This document shows positions 1 through 5,557 of a stretch of 5,557 nt of DNA, one piece after another. Origin of the DNA: Blastocatellia bacterium (GTDB lineage: Bacteria > Acidobacteriota > Blastocatellia > Pyrinomonadales > Pyrinomonadaceae); assembly GCA_013695195.1 (NCBI GenBank), contig JACDAY010000209.1, forward strand, positions 1 to 5,557, in the 5' to 3' direction. The notes below the pieces were generated by a model. It searched no databases, was not told where the DNA came from, and worked only from the letters and a program-made list of their open reading frames with translations. The position numbers were made by a program, and so were the translations under genes. Position 1 is the first letter of the stretch. The number at the start of each line of letters is the position of its first letter.

Positions 1-1161
1 GGATCCGAGGTGAGCAGTCAAGATGGTTGTGATGAGCAAAACGTCACAGCCGACACGGCCGGTGTGACTTTCACGTGTTCTGCTACGAGCGGAGGCGGCA
101 CCACCTCTGAAATCGTAACTGTTAAACGTGATTCCGCCGTACCGGCCATCAGTCTTGTTTCGCGGACACCCGCAAACTCGAACGGCTGGAATAATGGCAG
201 TGTGGAAGTCCAATGGGGTTGTAGTGATGCTTTGTCGGGCGTGATGAGCTCGGGTGTAAGCCAGATCGTCGCGACCGAAGGGCAGAATCAAAATTCTATC
301 GGGACCTGCGAGGATAATGCCGGACACACGGCCTCAGATACACAGTCGGGCATCAAAATCGATAAGACCGCTCCAAACATAAGTTTTGTTTCTCGTACCG
401 CCGCGAACGCGAACGGTTGGAACAAGACGGATGTTGCCGTTTTATGGAATTGCAGCGACGGTCTATCGGGGGCCGTCAATCCGACAGCCAATAAAACCCT
501 AAGTGCAAACGGCCAAAACCAAAGCGCGGCCGGTGTCTGCGAAGACAAAGCCGGGAACACCGCATCGGACACACAAAACGGCATAAACATTGACAAAACT
601 GCACCAACTTTGACCCCCGCGGTTTCGCCGAACCCGGTACTACTCGGAGGCACCGCTGCCGCTACCTCCGGCGCTGCCGATCCGTTGTCGGGACTCGCAT
701 CCGAAAGCTGCGCCGCTCCCGATATGTCCACGGTCGGCGCTAAAACGGTAAATTGTACGGCGACCGACAAAGCCGGAAATACCGTGAGTGCGGACGCAAG
801 TTACAGCGTCATCTATAACTTCGCTGGTTTCTTCCAGCCGGTGGACAATCTTCCGGTACTCAATATCGCAAATGCCGGAAGTTCGATCCCGATCAAATTC
901 AGTTTGAATGGCAACCAGGGTTTGAGCATCTTCACTCCCGGCTATCCGGCTTCGGTAACCACTTCGTGCAATAACTCGACGGCGGCAGACCCTATCGACG
1001 AAACGGTCAACGCCGGCGGAAGCAGTCTTACGTATGACGCGGCGACCGACCGCTACCACTATGTATGGAAGACCGAAAAAAGCTGGAAGGGAACCTGCCG
1101 GCTGCTTGTCGTGAAACTGAAGGACGGCAATACTTATATTGCCAATTTCAAATTCAAGTGA
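1..1161 (+). CDS. Secreted Ig-like repeat protein with C-terminal PxKF domain (5'-partial)
   Basis: This is the C-terminal 386 residues of a larger protein. The frame is open to base 1, and the GTG at base 10 is inside a repeat unit, so the true start lies outside the window. Counting from base 10, residues 1-40 are the tail of one repeat, and residues 41-117 and 118-194 are two gap-free 77-residue repeats. Each repeat has a W, a conserved Cys pair 29 residues apart (C71/C100 and C148/C177) and a CSD.LSG motif. Residues 195-269 form a HYR-like domain (C234, C249). Residues 270-383 form a PxKF domain with GFFQPVDN, the PIKF motif at 294-297, a Cys pair (C320, C363) and a final ANFKFK. Such proteins are usually extracellular, and the paired cysteines fit disulfides outside the cytoplasm. 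The signal peptide is not visible and the ligand is unknown; adhesion or matrix binding is only inference. The gene converges on the VanZ gene. Confidence 0.85.
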   Translation, partial: GSEVSSQDGCDEQNVTADTAGVTFTCSATSGGGTTSEIVTVKRDSAVPAISLVSRTPANSNGWNNGSVEVQWGCSDALSGVMSSGVSQIVATEGQNQNSIGTCEDNAGHTASDTQSGIKIDKTAPNISFVSRTAANANGWNKTDVAVLWNCSDGLSGAVNPTANKTLSANGQNQSAAGVCEDKAGNTASDTQNGINIDKTAPTLTPAVSPNPVLLGGTAAATSGAADPLSGLASESCAAPDMSTVGAKTVNCTATDKAGNTVSADASYSVIYNFAGFFQPVDNLPVLNIANAGSSIPIKFSLNGNQGLSIFTPGYPASVTTSCNNSTAADPIDETVNAGGSSLTYDAATDRYHYVWKTEKSWKGTCRLLVVKLKDGNTYIANFKFK

Positions 1162-1191
1162 GTTGCCGGGCAAGGGCTAACGCGGGAATTT

Positions 1192-1243
1192 GAAGAGACG
1201 GGGAACGGAGATGGGTATTATGCCCGTACCGCTTCCCGTCTTC
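1192..1243. terminator. Strong imperfect hairpin between convergent genes, terminator-like
   Basis: Hand folding pairs 1192-1196 with 1239-1243, 1199-1204 with 1233-1238, 1206-1208 with 1229-1231, and 1211-1217 with 1221-1227. This gives about 21 pairs with three G-T wobbles, small bulges and a 3-base loop at 1218-1220. It begins 30 bases after the stop of the plus-strand gene and overlaps the last codons of the minus-strand VanZ gene, whose stop codon is the loop. The position between convergent genes suggests bidirectional termination. However, neither side has a proper T-tract, so a classical intrinsic terminator is not shown. Confidence 0.4.
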
Positions 1244-1691
1244 GCTTTAACAAAAAAAGTACGGACAGCGCGGCCAATCCGCCGAGTCCGTCTAATATTA
1301 CATCTTGGATAGAACCGGTGCGGGATGAAATAAAGCTCTGGTTTAATTCATCTACGCCGGAGACCAAAAACACGATCATCATCGAAATCAGGTACCGGTA
1401 TTTGAAAAGTGTTTGAAGGTGAGAACGTGTTAAAGCCCGCAGCACAAGCAATGCAAGCACCGCGTATTCGGCAAGATGAGCGGATTTGCGAATGTATCCG
1501 TGATACAGAAGAAGCGTTTCCGGCGCGGCGGACGGGAAAAGGAATTCAAGGACGGGGCGGATGAATCGGGAGGTTTCGCCCATCGAAGCCTGGCCGCTCG
1601 ACAACAGCATGATCACGCCGACCCATAAAATAAGAGGCCCGTAACGCATTACACGTCCGCGCCATTTATTCGATGATTTCAGCAAAGTCAT
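1218..1691 (-). CDS. VanZ family membrane protein
   Basis: This 157-residue protein carries the VanZ-family signatures: RKSAHLAEY at 68-76, DELNQ at 114-118, and RTGSIQDVILDGLGG at 124-138. Four hydrophobic segments are visible at about 17-33, 72-87, 100-113 and 131-148, followed by a basic tail, so it is an inner-membrane protein. The founding member, enterococcal VanZ, gives low-level teicoplanin resistance. Most family members in environmental bacteria have no known function, and nothing here supports a resistance role. The start at 1691 is an ATG without a clear Shine-Dalgarno sequence; a second ATG at 1649 (residue 15), just before the first membrane segment, is an alternative. It lies 65 bases downstream of atpG on the same strand with no obvious terminator between, so read-through from the atp genes is possible. 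Its stop codon sits in the loop of the convergent hairpin. Confidence 0.85.
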   Translation of the reverse strand: MTLLKSSNKWRGRVMRYGPLILWVGVIMLLSSGQASMGETSRFIRPVLEFLFPSAAPETLLLYHGYIRKSAHLAEYAVLALLVLRALTRSHLQTLFKYRYLISMMIVFLVSGVDELNQSFISSRTGSIQDVILDGLGGLAALSVLFLLKRRREAVRA

Positions 1692-1756
1692 TTGGTCGAC
1701 AATTGTTAACGGTTCAGATAAACAAAATGACCTGCCGATAACTGCATTGGCATGAC

Positions 1757-2635
1757 CTATGCTGTCGCCGCTCCGGAAACGACTTCAATAATTTCCTTTG
1801 TGATGGCAGCCTGGCGGATGCGATTCATGTTAAGCGTGAGAGTATCGATCAGCTCGCCGGCGTTTTTGGACGCCGAGTCCATTGCCGTCATCCGCGAGCC
1901 CTGTTCGGATGCGACCGATTCAAGCATTGATTTATAAAGCTGCGTTTCCACCTGCTTCGGAAGCAGTTTGCCGAATATTTCCGCGGCAGGCTGCTCGTAA
2001 ATATACTCGGCCTGTGACGTCGCGGCCTCATTTTCGTCGGTATTCTCGATACGCGGAATCGGCAGAATCTGTTCAATTACCGGTTTTTGCGAAAGCACGG
2101 TCTTGAATTCGGTGTAGACCAGGAAAACCTTGTCAATCGTAGTATCTTCAGAAAACGTTTTAATAATTTTACGGGCGATCTCGATTGCATCCGCATGATT
2201 TGCGGAGCCGCCTCCAGTCAGCCCGATGTATTCATCAGTGAAGGTAACCTGGCGACGTTTGAAAAAATCCCTGCCTTTGCGGCCAACCGGGATCATTTCG
2301 GTTGACTTTGCGGAATTATCCTTTAGAAAAGCCTGTGTCGCCTTGATAATATTTGCATTAAACGCCCCGGCCAAGCCTTTGTCGCCACTGACAAGAACGA
2401 TTAGGTATTTCTCGTCGCCGCGTTCGTCGAGCAAAGGGTGCGAGAATTCGTCCGCGACCTTCGCACTCAAACCGCCGAGTACTTCGGACATTTTCTGCGC
2501 AAACGGGCGGGCGGCAACCACGCGATCCTGAGCGCGTTTCAACTTCGCAGCCGCGACCATTTTCATGGCCTTTGTGATCTGCTGCGTGTTTTTCACCGAC
2601 TTGATCCGACGGCGCATATCCAAAAGACTTGCCAT
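1757..2635 (-). CDS. atpG: ATP synthase F1 subunit gamma
   Basis: The 292-residue product is the central rotor shaft of F1, which couples proton flow through Fo to conformational change in the alpha3beta3 hexamer. The N-terminal helix is diagnostic, with RRRIKSVKNTQQITKAMKMV at residues 8-27. The middle domain has the usual VSGDKGLAGAFN at 82-93. The C-terminal helix ends in ITKEIIEVVSGA, the family signature, from about residue 278. The length matches the usual 285-295. The ATG at 2635 gives the canonical MASL... start, three bases after the stop of the aspartic protease gene. I see no strong Shine-Dalgarno sequence, so translation may be coupled to that upstream gene. In the usual atpA-atpG-atpD-atpC order atpD would follow; here a VanZ gene follows, so the operon is split or ends at gamma. 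Confidence 0.97.
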   Translation of the reverse strand: MASLLDMRRRIKSVKNTQQITKAMKMVAAAKLKRAQDRVVAARPFAQKMSEVLGGLSAKVADEFSHPLLDERGDEKYLIVLVSGDKGLAGAFNANIIKATQAFLKDNSAKSTEMIPVGRKGRDFFKRRQVTFTDEYIGLTGGGSANHADAIEIARKIIKTFSEDTTIDKVFLVYTEFKTVLSQKPVIEQILPIPRIENTDENEAATSQAEYIYEQPAAEIFGKLLPKQVETQLYKSMLESVASEQGSRMTAMDSASKNAGELIDTLTLNMNRIRQAAITKEIIEVVSGAATA

Positions 2636-2638
2636 GAT

Positions 2639-3019
2639 TTACTTAACCAGATTATGAGCGTAATTAGGACTCTCCGGGTTCACCGTGATGGTTCGTCTTA
2701 ATGGGTTAATTACAAGATCCATGTCCTCCATTGGAATAGCCCCAAAAAGTACCTGATCGCCCAAAACCAGAGCTCCTACGAAACTAGATCGATTGCCAAA
2801 ACGAACTTGAATGGGTCCGACATATGAAACCTTTAGCCGACTTCCGTCGGCCACAGTTATTTCTCGCTTCTCTACTTCTTCCAAAGCGAGTTGGACTTTA
2901 ATATGTTCCGGGATGCATAGACTAATGGCACCTGTATCGACCAAGGCATTCACCATGATCGGTTCAAGCTCAGGCTGTCTCGGATTACTCAATGCAATGT
3001 CTGCAAACACATGTCCCAT
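2639..3019 (-). CDS. Clan AA (retropepsin-like) aspartic protease between atpA and atpG
   Basis: This 126-residue protein has the form of a single-lobe aspartic protease, a fold in which two copies must dimerise to build one active site. The catalytic motif is ALVDTGA (D28-T29-G30-A31), followed by the usual CIPEH. The C-terminal part has the hydrophobic-hydrophobic-Gly element in VLFGAIPMEDMDLVINP, close to the bacterial and archaeal clan AA proteins, which generally end LLGAIPLEDMD.V. No signal peptide or membrane segment is visible, so it is probably cytoplasmic. The ATG at 3019 is 2 bases after the atpA stop, and its own stop is 3 bases before the atpG ATG, so it must share the atp transcript. 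No Shine-Dalgarno sequence is visible and coupling is likely. It is not an ATP synthase subunit; its substrate is unknown. The class call is firm, but a role in ATP synthase biogenesis is speculation. Its GC, about 46% by hand count, is below that of atpA. Confidence 0.88.
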   Translation of the reverse strand: MGHVFADIALSNPRQPELEPIMVNALVDTGAISLCIPEHIKVQLALEEVEKREITVADGSRLKVSYVGPIQVRFGNRSSFVGALVLGDQVLFGAIPMEDMDLVINPLRRTITVNPESPNYAHNLVK

Positions 3020-3021
3020 AG

Positions 3022-4554
3022 TTATGCTGCGGCGGCGCCGGCCGTCTCCCAGCGTGTCGCTTTGAAATCTTCGACGGCTTCCTTCATTGACGCCTTCAGG
3101 GAATCATCGATCGTTTTCTTTTCGCGCATTGTCGAGAGAACCGCAGGGTGCGATTTTTCCATAAATCCGGTGAGTTCTTCTTCAAAGCGTTTCAGGTCTT
3201 CGACGGCGATATCGTCCGCCAACCCGTTGGTTACAGTCCAGATGATCAGCACCTGTTTTTCGACTTCCATCGGCTGATACTGTCCTTGTTTCAGGATCTC
3301 CGTCAGCCGTTTGCCGCGCTCAAGTTGGTCCTGTGTCGATTTATCGAGATCCGAGCCGAACTGCGCGAAAGCCGCAAGCTCGCGGAATTGAGCTAGATCT
3401 ATACGCAAGGTTCCGGCAACCTGTTTCATTGCCTTGATCTGTGCCGCGCCGCCGACACGGGAAACAGAGTTTCCGACGTTTATAGCGGGACGAACACCGG
3501 AGTTAAACAGGTCGCTTTCCAAAAATATCTGGCCGTCGGTGATAGAGATCACGTTCGTCGGAATGTAAGCCGAAATATCGCCGGCCTGCGTCTCGATGAT
3601 CGGCAGCGAGGTCAGCGATCCGCCGCCGCGTGCGTCCGACATCTTTGCGGCACGTTCGAGCAAGCGTGAGTGAAGATAAAAAACGTCTCCGGGATAAGCT
3701 TCGCGGCCCGGCGGGCGCCGCAGAAGCAGCGAGATTTCCCGATAAGCGGCGGCCTGCTTTGAAAGATCGTCGTAAATTGTCAAAGCATGTCGGCCGTTAT
3801 CGCGGAAGTATTCGCCGATTGCGACGCCCGTGTACGGCGCGAGATACTGCATAGCCGCCGGATCCGAAGCCGAAGCATTAACTATAATTGTATAATCCAT
3901 CGCGCCGTTTTCTTCGAGTTTCTGGCGAACTTGGGCAACCGTCGAAGCCTTCTGCCCGATAGCGACATAAATGCAAATTACGTCTTTGCCCTTCTGGTTG
4001 ATGATCGTATCGATGGCGACGGCGGTTTTGCCGGTTTGCCTGTCGCCGATGATAAGCTCGCGCTGTCCCCGGCCTATCGGAACCATCGCGTCAATTGCTT
4101 TCAGTCCGGTCTGAAGCGGCTCTTTTACAGGCTGTCGGTCGATAATTCCGGGAGCGATTCTTTCGATCGGATTAGTCGTATCCGTAATTATCTCGCCCTT
4201 GCCGTCGATCGGATTTCCGAGAGCATCGACAACCCGGCCAATCAGCGCGTCACCGACTGGAACGCTCATGATCCGGCGTGTGCGTTTTACTTCGTCGCCT
4301 TCCTTGATCTTTTGAAAATCACCAAACAATACTGTTCCGACCTTATCTTCCTCAAGGTTCAAGGCAAGGCCGCGAACATCATGCGGAAATTCGAGCAGCT
4401 CGCCCGCCATTACCTTTTCGAGTCCGTGAATCTCGGCAATACCGTCGCCTACCTTGATCACCGTTCCGACTTCGTCAACCGTCATGCTCGTATCGAAATT
4501 CTCGATCTGAGCACGAATAATTTCATTTATTTCACTGGCTTTAATTGCTTCCAT
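3022..4554 (-). CDS. atpA: ATP synthase F1 subunit alpha
   Basis: Alpha forms the non-catalytic nucleotide-binding sites of the alpha3beta3 hexamer and supplies an arginine to the catalytic site at the interface with beta. Numbering from the upstream GTG at 4572, the Walker A motif GDRQTGKT is at 176-183, the Walker B region ALTIYDDLSKQ at about 263-273, and the signature PAINVGNSVSRVGG at 362-375, where R372 is the expected catalytic arginine. An N occupies the signature position often filled by L or I. The frame allows a GTG start at 4572 (516 residues). I prefer the ATG at 4554 (510 residues) because MEAIKASEINEII matches the family N-terminus and because the GTG lies only 6 bases from an inverted repeat that could block a ribosome. 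Neither start has a clear Shine-Dalgarno sequence. The C-terminal domain is complete, with family-typical length and a stop 2 bases before the protease gene. Confidence 0.97.
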   Translation of the reverse strand: MEAIKASEINEIIRAQIENFDTSMTVDEVGTVIKVGDGIAEIHGLEKVMAGELLEFPHDVRGLALNLEEDKVGTVLFGDFQKIKEGDEVKRTRRIMSVPVGDALIGRVVDALGNPIDGKGEIITDTTNPIERIAPGIIDRQPVKEPLQTGLKAIDAMVPIGRGQRELIIGDRQTGKTAVAIDTIINQKGKDVICIYVAIGQKASTVAQVRQKLEENGAMDYTIIVNASASDPAAMQYLAPYTGVAIGEYFRDNGRHALTIYDDLSKQAAAYREISLLLRRPPGREAYPGDVFYLHSRLLERAAKMSDARGGGSLTSLPIIETQAGDISAYIPTNVISITDGQIFLESDLFNSGVRPAINVGNSVSRVGGAAQIKAMKQVAGTLRIDLAQFRELAAFAQFGSDLDKSTQDQLERGKRLTEILKQGQYQPMEVEKQVLIIWTVTNGLADDIAVEDLKRFEEELTGFMEKSHPAVLSTMREKKTIDDSLKASMKEAVEDFKATRWETAGAAAA

Positions 4555-4578
4555 ATTTTTGTCAATTATCACTAACCA

Positions 4579-4601
4579 GTTGTCAGCAGGAAAATGACAA
4601 C
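4579..4601 (-). promoter_or_regulatory. Perfect 7-bp inverted repeat in the atpH-atpA spacer
   Basis: On the transcribed (minus) strand the spacer reads GTTGTCA, a 9-base loop TTTTCCTGC, then TGACAAC. The arms are 4595-4601 and 4579-4585. It starts 4 bases after the atpH stop codon and ends 24 bases before the preferred atpA ATG. No T-run follows, so it does not look like a terminator. It could be an mRNA hairpin that affects atpA translation or mRNA stability, where alpha is needed at three copies per delta. This is inference; a 7-bp stem is modest. Confidence 0.4.
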
Positions 4602-4605
4602 CACA

Positions 4606-5148
4606 CTATCCGTTAATCAATTGTTCTCTAAGATTTTCTAATTGTGTCTTTACGGAGCCGTCATACACGGTCGAACCGATTCGTGTAACCACACCGCCGA
4701 TAATTCTACTGTCGATATTAAAATTTGGTTTTACCTGCTTTCCGGTCAATTTTTCAAGATTTGTTTTAAGCTCGGCCTTTTCTGCTTCCGCAAGTTCGCG
4801 GGCGGACGTTATTTGAGCAAGTACTACACCGCTTCGTTCTTCCAGTACTGCTGCAAAACGCTCATTAATTGCGCCGAGATCAGTCAATCGGCTGTTTCTC
4901 AAAAGTATGCGTAGAAAATTGGAAGTTGTTTTTGTGGGCCGGGTTTTTTCCAGCAGTCCATGCAAAACTTTTTCTTTGTTTAGCTGTGCGATTGACGGAT
5001 CGCGAAAGGCAGACTGCAAACCGCCGTTCTCGCTGATCAAAAGCTCCCAGGTTTTCAATTCAGTTTTAACCGTTTCCGTTTCGCGGGATTCTGACACGAC
5101 ATCGGCAAGGGCTATGGCGTACCGGCGGGCTACCGTTTCAATACTCAT
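4606..5148 (-). CDS. atpH: ATP synthase F1 subunit delta
   Basis: The 180-residue delta (OSCP-like) subunit caps the alpha3beta3 hexamer and joins it to the b-subunit peripheral stalk. The N-terminal domain begins ETVARRYAIALADVV (residues 4-18), the standard RYA.AL motif. The C-terminal part carries GGVVTRIGSTVYDGSVKTQL from residue 151, the family signature; the usual IGD is here IGS. The length matches the usual 175-185. The ATG at 5148 is supported by a GGAGG inside the end of atpF and is 2 bases past the atpF stop, so it is coupled to atpF. It is followed by a 51-base spacer to the preferred atpA start, which holds an inverted repeat. By hand count two 60-base samples are 42-45% GC, lower than atpA. 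Confidence 0.95.
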   Translation of the reverse strand: MSIETVARRYAIALADVVSESRETETVKTELKTWELLISENGGLQSAFRDPSIAQLNKEKVLHGLLEKTRPTKTTSNFLRILLRNSRLTDLGAINERFAAVLEERSGVVLAQITSARELAEAEKAELKTNLEKLTGKQVKPNFNIDSRIIGGVVTRIGSTVYDGSVKTQLENLREQLING

Positions 5149-5150
5149 TT

Positions 5151-5557
5151 TTAGTTCAAACCTCCGATTGCCTGGATACCGGATTTAATCAGCCTCGCAT
5201 CTTTCTCGGCATCGATTTGCGATCGGAGTTTCTCTTCGGCGAGTCGAATGCTTTCCTCGGCAGAAAATCGCCGAAGCTCGGCTTTTGTTTGCTGGGTAAG
5301 CCTTGAAATCTCGCCACTTGTTTGCTCCCGTATTTTGTTCACGTCAAATTCTGTCTGGCCGGCGAGACGCATTTGTTCGGCATCAGCTTCATCTTTGGCT
5401 TTCTGCATAATAGCGGTTTTCTCTGTGTACAGCGCCGCGAGTTTTGCTTCGGTCGATGTAAGCTGCGCGAGTGCGGCCTGCTTTTCCTCTTCGGCCTTAA
5501 TGAGCTCGGCACGAATTGTCCCGCGTTTCGCTTTGAAAGCCTCCGTCAGAGGCTTTT
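5151..5557 (-). CDS. atpF: ATP synthase Fo subunit b (5'-partial, runs off the window)
   Basis: The frame is open from the window edge to the TAA at 5151-5153, giving 134 residues of the C-terminal part. A shorter reading from the Met codon at 5406-5408 (85 residues) would be an internal start, because the upstream codons continue as the same kind of helix (KPLTEAFKAKRGTIRAEL...EEEKQAALAQL). The whole visible part is charged and Ala/Glu/Lys/Gln/Arg rich with no Pro or Gly breaks in its long stretches, as expected for the coiled-coil b stalk that dimerises and holds delta and F1 still against rotor torque. The N-terminal membrane helix that anchors it in Fo is beyond the window. It is first in the visible order b-delta-alpha. 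Identity rests on helix character, C-terminal position and context rather than on a sharp motif. Confidence 0.88.
   Translation of the reverse strand, partial: KPLTEAFKAKRGTIRAELIKAEEEKQAALAQLTSTEAKLAALYTEKTAIMQKAKDEADAEQMRLAGQTEFDVNKIREQTSGEISRLTQQTKAELRRFSAEESIRLAEEKLRSQIDAEKDARLIKSGIQAIGGLN
5161..5165 (-). promoter_or_regulatory. Shine-Dalgarno sequence for atpH
   Basis: GGAGG on the minus strand lies in the last codons of atpF, 12 bases before the atpH ATG at 5148. The spacing is slightly long, but it is the only clear Shine-Dalgarno sequence before any gene of this cluster, and it supports the 5148 start. Confidence 0.6.

Noticed and set aside
1..6. GGATCC (BamHI site) at the first bases, as a sign of a cloning junction
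   Set aside because: Another GGATCC occurs at 3860-3865 inside atpA, the reading frame runs through base 1 naturally, and six bases prove nothing about a clone end.
288..1173. Two minus-strand open frames of 160 and 177 residues opposite the PxKF gene
   Set aside because: Their translations show no domain or membrane pattern, they overlap each other, and the plus-strand frame has clear repeat and PxKF motifs.
1218..1691. VanZ gene as a glycopeptide resistance determinant
   Set aside because: No vanHAX or vanRS genes are nearby, and VanZ-family proteins are widespread with unknown roles.
1692..1756. Possible terminator or promoter in the atpG-VanZ spacer (GTTAAC and ACAATTGT palindromes, a TGCC/GGCA stem)
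   Set aside because: The palindromes are short, the stem is 4 bp with a long loop, and I found no well-spaced -35/-10 pair.
2644..2650. TAACCAG near the protease-atpG junction, repeated at 4573-4579 in the atpA leader, as a possible insertion footprint
   Set aside because: The shared core is only 7 bases and the two copies do not flank the protease gene, so chance is the simpler explanation.
4555..4572. GTG start that would add six residues to alpha
   Set aside because: It has no Shine-Dalgarno sequence, the added residues are not typical of the family, and it lies almost against the inverted repeat. It cannot be fully excluded.
3787..4575. 262-residue open frame on the plus strand antisense to atpA
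   Set aside because: It lies wholly opposite the highly conserved alpha gene, resembles no family I know, and is a typical by-product of codon bias in a conserved gene.

Overview
The window is a piece of bacterial chromosome dominated by an F1Fo ATP synthase gene cluster on the minus strand. The best guess for the host is a soil-type Acidobacteriota (Blastocatellia/Pyrinomonadaceae-like). This rests on moderate GC, the style of the alpha and gamma subunits, a secreted repeat protein ending in a PxKF domain, and a free-standing clan AA aspartic protease. It is inferred from remembered family resemblance, not from a search, and I hold it at roughly 50-60%.

Layout from left to right. 1-1161 (+) is the C-terminal part of a large surface or secreted protein. 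It has two exact-length 77-residue Ig-like repeats, a third HYR-like domain and a terminal PxKF domain, and its start lies before the window. A strong imperfect hairpin (1192-1243) sits where this gene converges with the next. 1218-1691 (-) encodes a small VanZ-family membrane protein. Then, all on the minus strand and reading right to left, come atpF (b subunit, N-terminus beyond the window edge), atpH (delta), atpA (alpha), a 126-residue retropepsin-like aspartic protease, and atpG (gamma).

The b, delta, alpha and gamma genes encode the peripheral stalk (b, delta), the non-catalytic hexamer subunit (alpha) and the rotor shaft (gamma). The catalytic beta subunit (atpD) and epsilon (atpC) would follow atpG in the classical order but are not there. 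A VanZ gene and then an opposite-strand gene follow instead, so atpD/atpC must lie elsewhere if the enzyme is complete.

The most noteworthy feature is the aspartic protease gene. It sits between atpA and atpG with spacers of only 2 and 3 bases, so it must be co-transcribed and is probably translationally coupled to the ATP synthase genes. Its active-site motif DTGA and C-terminal hydrophobic-Gly motif are intact. A perfect 7-bp inverted repeat lies between atpH and atpA and bears on the choice of the atpA start. There is no gene-free stretch over 300 bases, and I saw no tRNA, rRNA, CRISPR array or insertion sequence.
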